Source: Diatrype stigma
Lineage: Eukaryota > Ascomycota > Sordariomycetes > Xylariales > Diatrypaceae
Direction: 5' to 3'
Assembly: GCA_022225965.2 (NCBI GenBank)
Contig: JAKJXP020000024.1
Location: 124,001 to 188,000, forward strand
DNA: 64,000 bases
Shown: piece by piece, positions 1 to 10,385 of the stretch
Position numbering within the stretch: the stretch's first letter is position 1
Layout of the letters: the number at the start of each line of letters is the position of its first letter
Program-made: the position numbers and the translations under genes
Notes under the pieces: generated by a model
What the model saw: only the letters and a program-made list of their open reading frames with translations
Told to the model about the DNA's origin: nothing
The model's database searches: none

Positions 1-429
1 GGTACCAGGTGAGACGGGAGAGAAGTGGTCGCTGACTGATCCCGGAACAACAGCGACATCTGCAAAATCCTCTTGGCGATCTTCGTCCCGCCCATCGGCG
101 TCTTCCTAGAGCGTGGTTGTGGCGCAGACTTCTGCATCAATGTCCTGTTGACGATCTTGGGTTACATCCCGGGTATAATCCACGCACTGTACGTTCTGAT
201 TTCTCTTCCTCTCCTCCCCGATCGATAGCTGCTGGCACTCTGTGATCCCATTCCCTGAGATGAGGGGAGAACCAGAAGGCTATCATGCATCAGACATCGC
301 ACATACACGCATGCGCCCGTGTGGTGGTGGTGGATGAGGTGTTGGAAGATCATGCGACGACAGTGGAATGTTTGTTCGTTGTTACTGACATCAGCGCCCC
401 GCCACAGGTACATCATCCTGAAATACTAA
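1..429 (+). CDS. pmp3: Pmp3-family plasma membrane proteolipid, 3' part (5' end outside window)
   Basis: Small hydrophobic protein of the Pmp3/UPF0057 family, which in yeast influences plasma-membrane potential and salt tolerance. Three exon pieces are visible: 1-8, 54-188 and 408-429, joined in phase. They encode SDICKILLAIFVPPIGVFLE, then a stretch with the family signature RGCGAD, then GYIPGIIHALY and the usual tail YIILKY followed by TAA at 427-429. Two membrane segments are apparent, as expected for this family of about 55-60 residues. The first intron is only 45 nt. The second ends in CACAG before the final 22 nt exon. The initiator methionine lies left of the window. The family call is secure; cellular role is from the family. 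Confidence 0.9.
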
Positions 430-2489
430 GCGCCCGCCCGCGCGCCGCCCGCCGCTGCTGCCCACGGATGTGACAGCAAAGAGCCCTTACCCAGCCCCCC
501 GGCTTCTTGTTCCCCGCCCTACGAAGCACTACCTACGAAGTAGATCCATCCAGCCATTTCCTTTTCGCGGTGGTGTGAGTGGCATGATCGCCGAATGAAA
601 CCTTGCAGGAAAGAGACGCGTGGAAATGGATGGATTCCGTCCCCATTGGCACGTCTTGGCCGCTGCAACTTCACCATGGCCTTCTCCCCACCCAACGGCA
701 TCCGGCATGGTGGGGCACCCACCGTGTGACGTGCCTGACGAGGGCTTGGATCATCGATCCTGGCGCGATCAACGACGGCAGCTTGGCGCTTTTTATTCAT
801 GTTTCTTTTTCTTCTCTTCTCCTTTCGATTTCGCTTCGAGGACGGACTGCATGGAACGGCTTTATGAACCGGGGAACTTGGGTTGGGCAAAGCATTTTGC
901 AAAAGATGGCCGGAAGGACGGGCTGCTGAGCATTTGAATTGGATGCGACGGTTCTTCGGCGCATCATGGTTTCTATGATGATTCATTCGGCCTGATACAG
1001 GCGGTTGGCTATTCTAGACACACTGGGCGCCTACGATTGATTACCTTACTTTTACGCACCTTACCCACCTGTATAGGTGTTTAATGATTACGAACTACGA
1101 TACCCCGTATAACAAAACACTCCTTTTTGTTATCTACCTGTGCATGTCCATTGACCTGGGATTTAAACCCGTTGATGTTGCATAAACCTGACCATATACG
1201 TCGTACTCCAGCAATTGGGGATACTTGATGCCTCCTTTCTGTACCTGTGTGACTGCTGTGAAGTGCCTATATGGTGGCTGTGGATGTGCCATGAGGCATC
1301 CAGTGTTACGTGATAGGCAAGTGCATGTTTTGTCTTGCGAGGTACCGGAAGCATAATGCTACGAGGTTCAAGTCCCCTGTCCAGTAACTATCACTCATGA
1401 CCATGAGTCGTGTTATATGCACACAACAAGCACCTCTTCTCCACTGGCATGATGAAATCTATCAGATTTTCACAACCTAGCTTTAATCACGTTACGAGGA
1501 ATATCCCACAAATGTTATAAGCTTAAAGAACGAAATACAGAGTTCATCCGAATCTAGAGTTTGGAAGCCGTACACTAAACGTTGAGTGAATGAGGTTGTT
1601 TTATTTTCGGCACGTTCTCTTGATACTAGCCAATCATATCTCAGCAAGCGAGAGCCCATATACTCGAACCTCGCACTTGGTCGTAATTTGGCAATCCCCC
1701 TTTCTGGAGGAACATGGTAAAGATAGGGAATGGCAAGACAGGCTGGTTAGTAGATGGTTTACTTGTGGCACATCTAGTGACGTTAACAACCATAACAGAG
1801 ACAGAGATAGTCCCCATGATATGTACAACATCCTTAAACCCATGGAGCGAGGATATTGAGGATTGATGTATATAGCATTTTGAAAAACGCAAGGCTTCTG
1901 AACCATCTGACCAAGACGATATAAATTCCGCCACCAACTGATTCTATTGCCAATGCCCACTTCATCGGATAGGGATGAGTCCCACCACCAAATCAGGACC
2001 TATCAATATATCATACCATTACATGAGGATCGAGCCGCTGGATGATATAGCCGCCTTCGTAATTTTCTGCCGTCCTTTCTCCCTCTAGGTTAGCTGCCGT
2101 CTGTGTTATCCGAACAGCATCAATCTATCGTATCTAGGCGACGTCTTGGAGAACATCAGCATTAGCGGGCCCAAGAATCTCAATATCTTCCTCTGAAACC
2201 TCCGCTGCTCTTCTAGCTGACCGCATCCCGCTGCCTTCTGACGATCATATTCCAGTCACTCAGGGCTGTCATAAGTATCGAACTAGCCCGTAGTCTCGTC
2301 GCCGCTATCTTCGTTACTGGTACTAATGTAAGATTTGGTTAAACTTCAACAATAGAGCTCGTTGTCCAAGAATATTAGCGAATGCGTACACTTTTATAGC
2401 CAGGGGACGATGATATTAGGTCGACAAGTGACACGCTTTCGACTGTAAAATAGGGGGGTTGAGAGATTCTTTATATTAACTTTGCCATA
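430..2489. other. Intergenic region with possible decayed coding stretch
   Basis: No convincing gene is seen between the Pmp3 stop and the GTPase stop on the opposite strand. On the minus strand around 2130-2330 there is a protein-like reading (acidic, with SNEDSGDE and later EVSEEDIEILG) interrupted by TAG and TGA. It could be the relic of a gene or transposon, or chance. The remainder has no tRNA, repeat or long conserved reading frame that I can recognise. Confidence 0.4.
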
Positions 2490-4054
2490 TTATGCCCTCC
2501 CTACTTTAAATGATAATACCTAGCCCACAATGTTAGCAATGATTGACAAGCGAACTTGTATTAGGGGCAGGGGTTGTTCTGATTTACTCACATCGTTTTT
2601 CCCTACAGCCACGACGGCATCCTCTGATACGCGCACGCCCCCTACCCCTTCCACGTAGGCCAACGGCGCATCGCCCATGACCTTCCTGCCCACCTCGCCA
2701 ACCGTCATGTTCTTCTTGACCAGCACGCAGTCTCGGAAGACGGCCTTCGAGTCCGACCCGGAGCTGAAGGTCGACACGTTCCGGACGGGGAAGACGGGCA
2801 CGAGACCGAGCACCTCGGCCGCCTTGGAGAGCACCTGGACGATGCCCGTCGAGCCGTACCGGAACAGGATCATGTCGCGGTACTCCTCGATGGTGTTCTT
2901 GTTCTTCTCGTCGAGCTCCTTCAGGCCGCCGCCGTCCGGGTCGCCGTCGGCGATGAGGTCCTCGCGCGTGTCGACGAACTCGGTGCCCTCGGTGTAGCGG
3001 ATGTAGCCCTGCTTGGCCATCTTGCGGAGGAAGAGCTCGGCCTTGGCGGAGCAGGCGACCACCAGGCCGGGGTCCTGCTGCTTCGTGATCTTCATCAGGT
3101 TCGTGTAGGCGTCCGGATCGTCGATCTTGTTGAGGGCGATGACGGTGGGGAACTTCTCGTCGATGAAGGCGCCGACGACGCGGTCGACGGTGTCCTCGCT
3201 CCAGGCCTCGAGCGGCTCCTTGAGGCCCAGGCGGTCCAGCGTCCGCGCCACGACCGACGCGTTGCTGCCGTAGCCCGAGAACTGCGCCTGCAGCGTCTCG
3301 ACGGCCGTCGCCTTGGTGGCCACGTGGCGCCGGCGGATCGACCCCCACCGCTCCCACAGGTTGCCCTTGATCCACTGCACGATCTCGCTGCGCAGCCAGG
3401 CGATGTCCTGCGACGGGTCGTACCCGCGGGTGTTCTCGCCCTCGGCGTTGGTCCGCCCGCTCGCGTCGACCACGTGCACCAGCGCGTCGGCGTGCCGCAG
3501 GTCGTCCAGGAACTTGTTGCCCAGCCCCTTGCCCTCGTGCGCGCCCGGCACCAGCCCGGCCACGTCCAGCAGCTCGATGGGCACCGACCGCCGCCCGCCC
3601 GCGCACGCCCCGTAGTTCGGCTTGCACTTGTCCTCGACGTGGAAGCGCGCGCAGGCGCACTCGATCTGGAGGTAGCCGATGGCCCGCTGCGGGTCGATCG
3701 TCGTGAACCTGGAGGGGAGGGGGGGTGAAAGCGCAAAATGGCGGGGAGTCGAACTTTTAGCCTGGTTCTCTCTCTAACCGGAAGCAGAAGAAAAAAGAAG
3801 GAAGAGGAGGAGGAAGGGCATACGGGAAGTTTCCTGTTGGGCAAAGTAGATCAGCGGCTTGTTTCGCGTCGAGAGGAGAACTGAGACTGGGACTGAGACT
3901 GAGACTGAGAAGACGTGTGAAAGACGTCGCCCTCGGGCTCTCAAGGTTGGCTGAACCCACCAACTTTGGACGTTGCATCCGTAAGACTGTTCAACGTCGT
4001 GCTCTTGCCCGCCGAAGGCTTGCCCACAAGGCCGATCAACGGATCCCTCGGCAT
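2490..4054 (-). CDS. OBG/YchF-type GTPase, YGR210C family
   Basis: Cytosolic P-loop GTPase of the OBG family, orthologous by sequence to the yeast YGR210C product, whose exact role is poorly known. Exons are 4054-3957, 3708-2592 and 2519-2490, giving 414 residues, close to the yeast length (about 411). The start [19 protein letters not shown] carries the G1/P-loop [17 protein letters not shown] is the G3 region, [18 protein letters not shown] follows, and NKID is the G4 specificity motif. A cysteine pair CACARF..CKPNYG near residues 48-60 is typical of this subfamily. The C-terminal exon encodes VLSFKVGRA, the expected end, after the branch site CTAAC. Intron 1 has a weak donor (GTTCAG) chosen by phase. 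The gene shares a divergent promoter with the SET gene. Confidence 0.9.
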
Positions 4055-4657
4055 ATTTCTTATTGACGCTGACGGTTGAACCTCCTGTGATAAGCTTGGC
4101 AGCAAGGTGTGTATATGTGTGTATGTATCTTTACTAGGTAGCTGAGACAAGGGCAAGGGAATCTCGGAGCTGGAGGCGGCGCGACACTTACACCATACAA
4201 CAGGCAATAACTATAAGCAACAAGCAGCAAGCAGCAAGCAACAAGGTGGGGGAGGGGAATATCGCATGGACATCGCATGGATGGGAATCTTATCTCGATA
4301 AACTTTTATTTTAAGGCGCTCCGGGCCCCGGGACCCGCCATTTTGGTTGATAGCGACACGGATTACAGGCTTCAACACTGAAAGCACCTGCAAGGATCGT
4401 TCCACCGTTGCATCGTTCCACCGTCCCACAAAATATACTCAAAGTAGAGAGGGGTGACGCCATTTGACAGGAGACACCGAGCACTTCTCCAGTAGGTAGG
4501 CACTCTCGACATTGAGGCTCCCAGCTACCTCTAGTTACGGAAAGACCTACTGGGATCTAGACCAAGTACCTACCTCATAGTTCCTTCTATGCTTGCAGAC
4601 TGCTGGCTCTCGACCTAATCCTGCTCCTGCTTCTGCTCCTGCTCTTACATCGCCAGG
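4055..4657. promoter_or_regulatory. Divergent promoter between GTPase and SET-domain genes
   Basis: This 603 bp stretch separates two start codons on opposite strands, so it should hold both 5' leaders and a shared promoter. Visible features are an AGCAGCAAGCAACAAG-type repeat near 4225-4250 and CTGCTC repeats near 4620-4645 just before the SET start. No canonical TATA box is obvious. Function is inferred from position only. Confidence 0.5.
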
Positions 4658-6300
4658 ATGAAAAGAGGCCATTTCCCACTAGACCTCCTCCCAGCATGGT
4701 GCGCCTTAAATGACGTCAAATTCGTGGATGTAAAAGCTCATGATGTGGAGGGTCGAGGCTATGGTCTGGTGGCTGAGAAGGAACTGGTGAATGAAAATGA
4801 ACATGAGAATCGCACACTCCTGAAGGTCCCCAGAGATCTCATTCTCTCTTCTGAGAGCGTCGAAGAGTATGCCAAAGAGAATAAGGAGTTTCGCCAGCTA
4901 TTTGATGCCGCAGGACATCAGGTTAGTGCGTTGATACCCCTATACTGGCATCCTATTCCGCCGTGATGCTAATTGTCTTTCAGTCTACTCGACACGACAT
5001 CCTCTTATTCTTATTAATGCAGCTGGTTCTTTCATCGCCTGACCGCGATGGGAGCCACGGGGGAACGACGCCATGGACGCAGTACTTTAGCCTCTTACCT
5101 GAGCAGGTACCCGTGCCCACAACGTGGTCAGCATCAGAAGCCACTCACTTGAAAGGCACTTCGCTCGAGGTAGGTGAGGGGCCCCTTTGGTCTGTTGGTC
5201 GAATCCCAACACGATAATCTCTGACCTACCTTCTCTTAAGCCCGCGGTATCCGCAAAGCTATCTGTCTTGACGAAAGAGTTCGATAGTATTAAAGCCAAG
5301 ACGGAATCCATTCCCATCTGGTATGAGATCTTTTCTATAGACGAAAGCATCACAGTGCGCGATTGGGTTTGGCTTGATGCCTTATACCGCTCTCGCTCGC
5401 TAGAGCTACCGGTATCTGGAGAGTCCTTAGTGCCATGTCTCGACTTGGCCAATCACGCTCACCAGCACACCGCTTACTTTGAAGAAAACGACAAAGACGA
5501 GGTAGTGCTTCTCTTACGCGATGGGGTCGCCGTATCTCTAGGCGCCGAGGTCACAATCAACTATGGGGAAACCAAGTCCGCTGCCGAGATGCTGTTCAGT
5601 TATGGCTTCATCGATTCAGCCTCCACTAGGCAAGGCCTTTCCCTCCCTCTAAGACTGATGGATGATGATCCCCTACTGAAAGCGAAGCTACACGCCTTTG
5701 GCAGAGCACCCACTCTAGATATAAGTGAAGATGGCAATGGCGTCCCGCGTTGGTCCGCCCCTTTCGTTTATCTGATGTGTTTGAATGAAGAAGATGGTCT
5801 CGACTTCAGGATACTACAGGAGACCGACGGGTCGCAGCAGCTTAAGATGTTTTGGCAAGAAAAGGATGTTACGGATGTGCCGGACACCTTCAAAGATCTC
5901 ATCAGGAGCCATGACATGCAGCAAATCTTCGAGCTACGAGCTGTCACGGTAATCCTTGAAATGGTCCAGGAACAGCTCGAACGCCTTGATGTTCAAGATG
6001 GCGATGCCGACGTCCCGGAAGTGGTGCGTGCCGAGACCCTGCGCGCTGCAATACAGCTCAGAAACATTGAAACGGCTCTCCTGCGAAGGACCCTAGAGGT
6101 ATTGAAGGACGAGGTAAGATACGCCTTTTTCTCTGTATAGCCTGCCCTCGGCCGACATTAACGGGTATCGGTGTTCTATACTGACTGCCACGCCCTTATA
6201 GAGCGCCAACTTACTACAAGATGAGAGTGTGCTGGCATACTTCAAGGCTATGGAAGCCGAACAAAGTAGTGAGGTTGCGGACGACAAGGATTTCAGCTGA
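4658..6300 (+). CDS. SET-domain protein lysine methyltransferase (RKM/SETD6-like)
   Basis: Predicted S-adenosylmethionine-dependent lysine methyltransferase of the split-SET type that modifies non-histone proteins such as ribosomal proteins (Rkm/SETD6/LSMT relatives). Exons 4658-4921, 4984-5169, 5241-6113 and 6202-6300 join in phase 0 and give 473 residues. The N-terminal SET part has DVEGRGYGLVAEK (cofactor-binding GxG). The central part has WVWLDALYRSR, then the diagnostic VPCLDLANH (the NH motif) and VTINYGETKSAAEMLFSYGF. The C-terminal helical part (about residues 270-470) resembles the Rubisco-LSMT substrate-binding domain. The last exon is short and encodes a polar tail. All introns have consensus borders. 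Which substrate is methylated cannot be told from sequence. Confidence 0.85.
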
Positions 6301-7002
6301 TCTCTCATGTATCTGATACCCCTGAAGCGCAAGCGAGCCCGCGTTATCTCCCTGGCATATAGCCTAGAGCCGTGACTAGTAAGGACGGACACCTTCGAAC
6401 TAGGCACGACCGGCACAGCGTCTCGTTATTTCGAGATCTCCTTTACCCATTTGCCCCACGCACTCCGCACTACCTATACAGGCTTCTGAACGGCAATACC
6501 GTCTATAATAAAGCAATCTAAATGAGGCGACGTTGACTTCGGGCCTTTGATTCCTCTTGATGACTAGCCGGTCCGTGGACCCTGTCGCGTAGGGGGACGT
6601 CCTCCCATGTATGGCAATTTGACCTTACTACTACGGCCCTACTACTACGCGCTTCTGTCATACTACGTAGGGCTAGTCCTGCCCCATGTCTACGGATTCT
6701 GGCGCTCCAGGATTGAAGCTTTGCATTTACCCGTTTGGACGGGAAGCTATTTAACCGACGAGCCTTCTGCTGATTGGCTCAGTGGTTTGTTGGAATGGGA
6801 TTCTTCCCCCGGATTTTCAAATGTCGTCGAGAGAAGCTTATTGCTGCCTCTTTGCCCAGCTTTGCCCGCTTGTTTCAGTCCGATAAGCGATCGCTTAAGG
6901 TGTTCACGATTTATCCAGCCACGACGATGTGGGTGTGAAAGGGTGGGAATTGGAGCAGATCCTAATTGCTACCTCTATGTGTGCGCATTAACTTGCTCTT
7001 TA
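6301..7002. other. Intergenic stretch before TIR element
   Basis: This stretch follows the SET gene. An open frame of about 140 codons runs through 6607-7035 but crosses into the terminal repeat of the neighbouring element and has no recognisable family, so I do not treat it as a gene. The TA dinucleotide at 7001-7002 matches TA at 7864-7865 and could be the target-site duplication of the element. Confidence 0.4.
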
Positions 7003-7084
7003 CCCGTTGGTCCATGCGGAAAATGGATACCCTAAGTAGAGCTTAGTTGGTTATTAGTGCTGTAACCTCCCTAGTATTGTAACC
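7003..7084 (+). repeat. Left terminal inverted repeat
   Basis: Begins CCCGTTGGTCCATGCGG and continues through AACCTCCCTAGTATTGTAACC. It matches the reverse complement of the right arm with about nine mismatches, all of them transitions, including GATACC against GACACC and AGTAGAG against AGCAGAG. Confidence 0.85.
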
Positions 7085-7781
7085 AAGCCTTTAAACTGTT
7101 ATAATTAAATAACAAAAAATCCCTTAAAGATGTAATTTGCTGTCGGAAAACAATTCGGATTTTACGATTCGAACCATATATATATCGTAATAATGCATGC
7201 AATCTTTTTTGTAAATACGTAAGGGTTTATAATTTATATATTATATAATAACAGTTTTAACGTAAAATAAAAATCATAAAAATAAACCAAAACCGGAATA
7301 ATATACGTATTTACGTAATAAAGCGAATAAAACAAATACGGAATTTTTCCGGCTTATATATAAAAAGTTATACGGTATTATATAAATATATGCATTATAT
7401 AGAAATTAGCTGGTATATGTTGCATTTTTCGATTTTTAGGCTTATATAATGAAATTCTTAAATAAAACCTATAGTTTTAAAGGTTTTTATTTTTTAAAAA
7501 ATGTTATAAGTATTTTTATTTTATAAAGAATCGAATTTCGAAGAGTTTGAATTTTTATCATTTTTATTTGCGCTAAAACTAAAGAGTGTTTAGGATTTCT
7601 TTTAAAAAACTAAAAACCTTAAACGTATATCTTTAGGTTTTAATATATTACATAATATATATAAAAAATATAAATACGTCCGGTTTTAGTTTTTTATTTA
7701 AATATTCTTATACCGTTTAAACGAATAAATTACCTCTTAAACCTATAAAGTTATATATAAAAACGTAAAAAAAGGTAGTTT

Positions 7782-7863
7782 GGTTATAGTACTAGGGAGG
7801 TTATAGTACTGATGACCAACTAAGCTCTGCTTAGGGTGTCCATTTTCCGCATGGACCAACGGG
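7782..7863 (-). repeat. Right terminal inverted repeat
   Basis: Read on the minus strand it starts CCCGTTGGTCCATGCGG and ends in AACCTCCCTAGTACTATAACC. Differences from the left arm are transitions in both directions, as expected if both strands of the duplicate were hit by RIP. Confidence 0.85.
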
Positions 7864-10385
7864 TAAGCTTAAATAGTATAGGGAGATAGGAGCTCTTCTT
7901 CGTGCAGTTCTATACCACTAGTTATGGGTGATTAGCTATATATGAGCTACTATGTATACAATTGACCGGCTTACCGTACCTATCTCGTCATATGTATTAG
8001 CAACGCCTCTTAACCCACTCCCCATTCAACAAAACCACGTACATACCTGGGTATAGTATAGCTGCACAGGGCATAACAACCCGCAACTATGTACATACTG
8101 TGAACTACCATCACCCACCCATTGGAACCAAACTAACTACGAATATAGTCACCGATAGCTGCGCCACTAGGAACGTGCTAGGAGGGTCTTGAGTAAACGC
8201 ACGTGCGACAAAGCGGGCGCCCACGGCAGTCCGTCACGCCGGCGAACATTAGTTGGTTTGTTAGTTTCAGACTATTACAACCACGTACAATACCGAACCA
8301 AGGGTTTCGTCATGTCGTCGTGGGATACACCCTGCAGCCGTGAAAGCTGATCCGAACGCGAGGAGGAGAGGGGAGGAGGCGAGACGAAAGGAGCAGCTCG
8401 ATTACTAGTTACTGTAGTTATGTGTGTTGGAGGTGCCAAATGCATCATACCTGCAGCATGTCTGCGTGTTAAAGCTGGAACATGGCCATGACTAAGCTAG
8501 AAATGCTGATGATATTCACGGAGGACGGGTGGTTTTTCGGGTGGTTTCGGGCAGGCTCGAATGGGCTTGTGCCAGGCTGGTATTGTTGTACTGGGACGGG
8601 GGCCTGGCTAGTGACAGCCCCTCGTCTCTTATTCGTCTCTTATAGGTAGTAACTACAAAACCTGCATATGCATTGTAGATGTATACGCGTGTGCATCCAT
8701 GGATTGCAAGTCCATGTTACATAAAGCTGCATCGTGGCAGCGTGGTAGTCTACACGAGCACACCAAGCAATCCGCAGGCTTTTTGATCGACCGAGACCCG
8801 ACTGTTCATCATAGGTATGTGTTTCGCACATTCTGTCAGCCCGTACGTGAACTAATTAAATACATACTGTTGCCTGTGTTCGGAAAGAAAGGGCTGAAAA
8901 GGGGGGATATATAACGCAATGCGACAGGTTATATACAGGTAATATATAGGCATTATATAATACTACGTTGACTATCTGTGGGAATGACGACCTCCTGCAG
9001 TGGGCTGGTTCTCTGTCTTATTGACAGCAACGTGCATGGAAGATAGCGAAAGTGCCGACAACCTGGGCCTGGGCCGGGCAGCTCTCACTGTGCCGCCATT
9101 CCACGTCATGGCTAGTAACTTATAAGTAGTAGAATCTGGGGTAACTAGGTCAATCAGTCCTCCAATCCTCACCATCGACATGCCCTTAGTGGTGGTTCTT
9201 TAGTCTTAGTCTGCCCAAGCTTCTCCAATCTCACAGCCAGGGGGAGGGGAGGGGGGGCACGAGGGGGTCGCTATACCTAGCCAACAAGACTAAAGCTGGA
9301 TTGGCTGAATAACATCGCAGTGGTTCGATATTGCTCGTACCTATACCTATACGGAGGCCGCATCGTGATGATGGCGTTGGCCTAGACCCCAGACTTTCCT
9401 GGTCGTGGCCAGTCCTGACAGCCAGCGTGATGAGGGCGGGCTCGGTCAGCTCGAGTCATTGCCATTGCCATCCAAGTTGATCCAAGTTGATCCAAGTTGA
9501 TCCAACCCATCCTGTCTCCCCCGGTCTCACTATAGTCCACCCCAGATTCTCTCGCGCGTGTCATTGGGCCGTACGCAAAGAGAGATCTTGACCCCGCCGA
9601 CTGTAAGGCTCCACAAGCACCTGGTAGTAACTAATGCTACAATACTACAATACTACTAGCCCTAGAAGAAGAGCTAGAAGACTGCGGATTGCGGATGCGC
9701 AGTGTGGATGGGGTGGGCAAGTGGACACCCTGCCCTCCGTCTTATGTCTTATGTCTTATTCGTCTTATTCCATGTCTTATGTCTTATTCATTCATTCATG
9801 CTACCTATGCTACTCCACACATTCTCAACACTTCCTTTCCTTGTTACTTTCACCACTCACCTTACTCGTCCAACTTATCCTCCGTCCAACAACCCTTAGT
9901 TTGACTGGAGTCATCAATCTGAAGTCACACATCACGATATCACCGGCTTTCACTAACGATCTCAGCCGACCATTTCGACGTGTTGCCAGTTCTTCGTCTG
10001 AAGAACAATTGTTTCCCGGAGAGGCCGATATCTGAAATCACTAGTCCCGACGGCCGGACGCCTCTGCCACGGCACTGGCACTGCTCGCGTGGCATCCCGT
10101 GGTGCGCGATTTGAAATTCTACGAAACCCCCTGTCATAGTCCACTCACTCCCGTGTGTATTCTGCGTTCGAAGGATCCTTTGGCCTCCCTCTAAAACCGT
10201 TTTGTTTGGCTTCACGGGACGAAAGGTGTTAATGGAGCAAGATCCTGCCACCGTTACGGAGCTTGTCGTCGGCCAACTGGAAACGTTCGAAGAATTCGCC
10301 TTTGGAAACGCATAAAGGACCGTAAATAAGAGGAGAGCGAGAGAACATCAGCCAGATTTGAACCGCAAACAAAACAACCGCGAAC
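7864..10385. other. Long intergenic region upstream of the FacB-like gene
   Basis: No convincing gene is visible in this 2.5 kb. It contains short simple repeats, including ATGTCTTATTC-type repeats near 9740-9800, and it should include the promoter and 5' leader of the Zn2Cys6 regulator in its last several hundred bases. A GGATTGCAAGTCC hairpin near 8700 resembles a tRNA anticodon arm, but no complete cloverleaf surrounds it. Confidence 0.45.
9471..9505 (+). repeat. Tandem repeat of TCCAAGTTGA, three copies plus partial
   Basis: Three perfect head-to-tail copies of the decamer TCCAAGTTGA are followed by TCCAA. They lie in intergenic DNA about 0.9 kb upstream of the regulator gene. Function unknown. 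Confidence 0.9.

Larger units (their letters stand above)
7003..7863. mobile_element. Non-autonomous DNA transposon with long terminal inverted repeats, RIP-degraded
   Basis: An element of about 861 bp bounded by inverted repeats of about 82 bp and flanked on both sides by TA, which fits a Tc1/mariner-like MITE although a longer target duplication cannot be excluded. The arms differ only by C/T and G/A transitions. The interior (about 7090-7780) is extremely AT-rich, encodes nothing, and keeps its few cytosines mostly in CpG, as expected when RIP converts CpA to TpA. No transposase is present, so it is either a miniature element or an internally deleted copy. The superfamily call is inference; the inverted repeat is seen directly. 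Confidence 0.8.

Noticed and set aside
6607..7035. 142-codon frame upstream of the TIR element
   Set aside because: No recognisable domain, and its 3' end runs into the terminal inverted repeat, so it is probably chance.
8660..8745. tRNA-Cys-like anticodon arm (GGATTGCAAGTCC)
   Set aside because: No matching acceptor stem or T arm at proper spacing.
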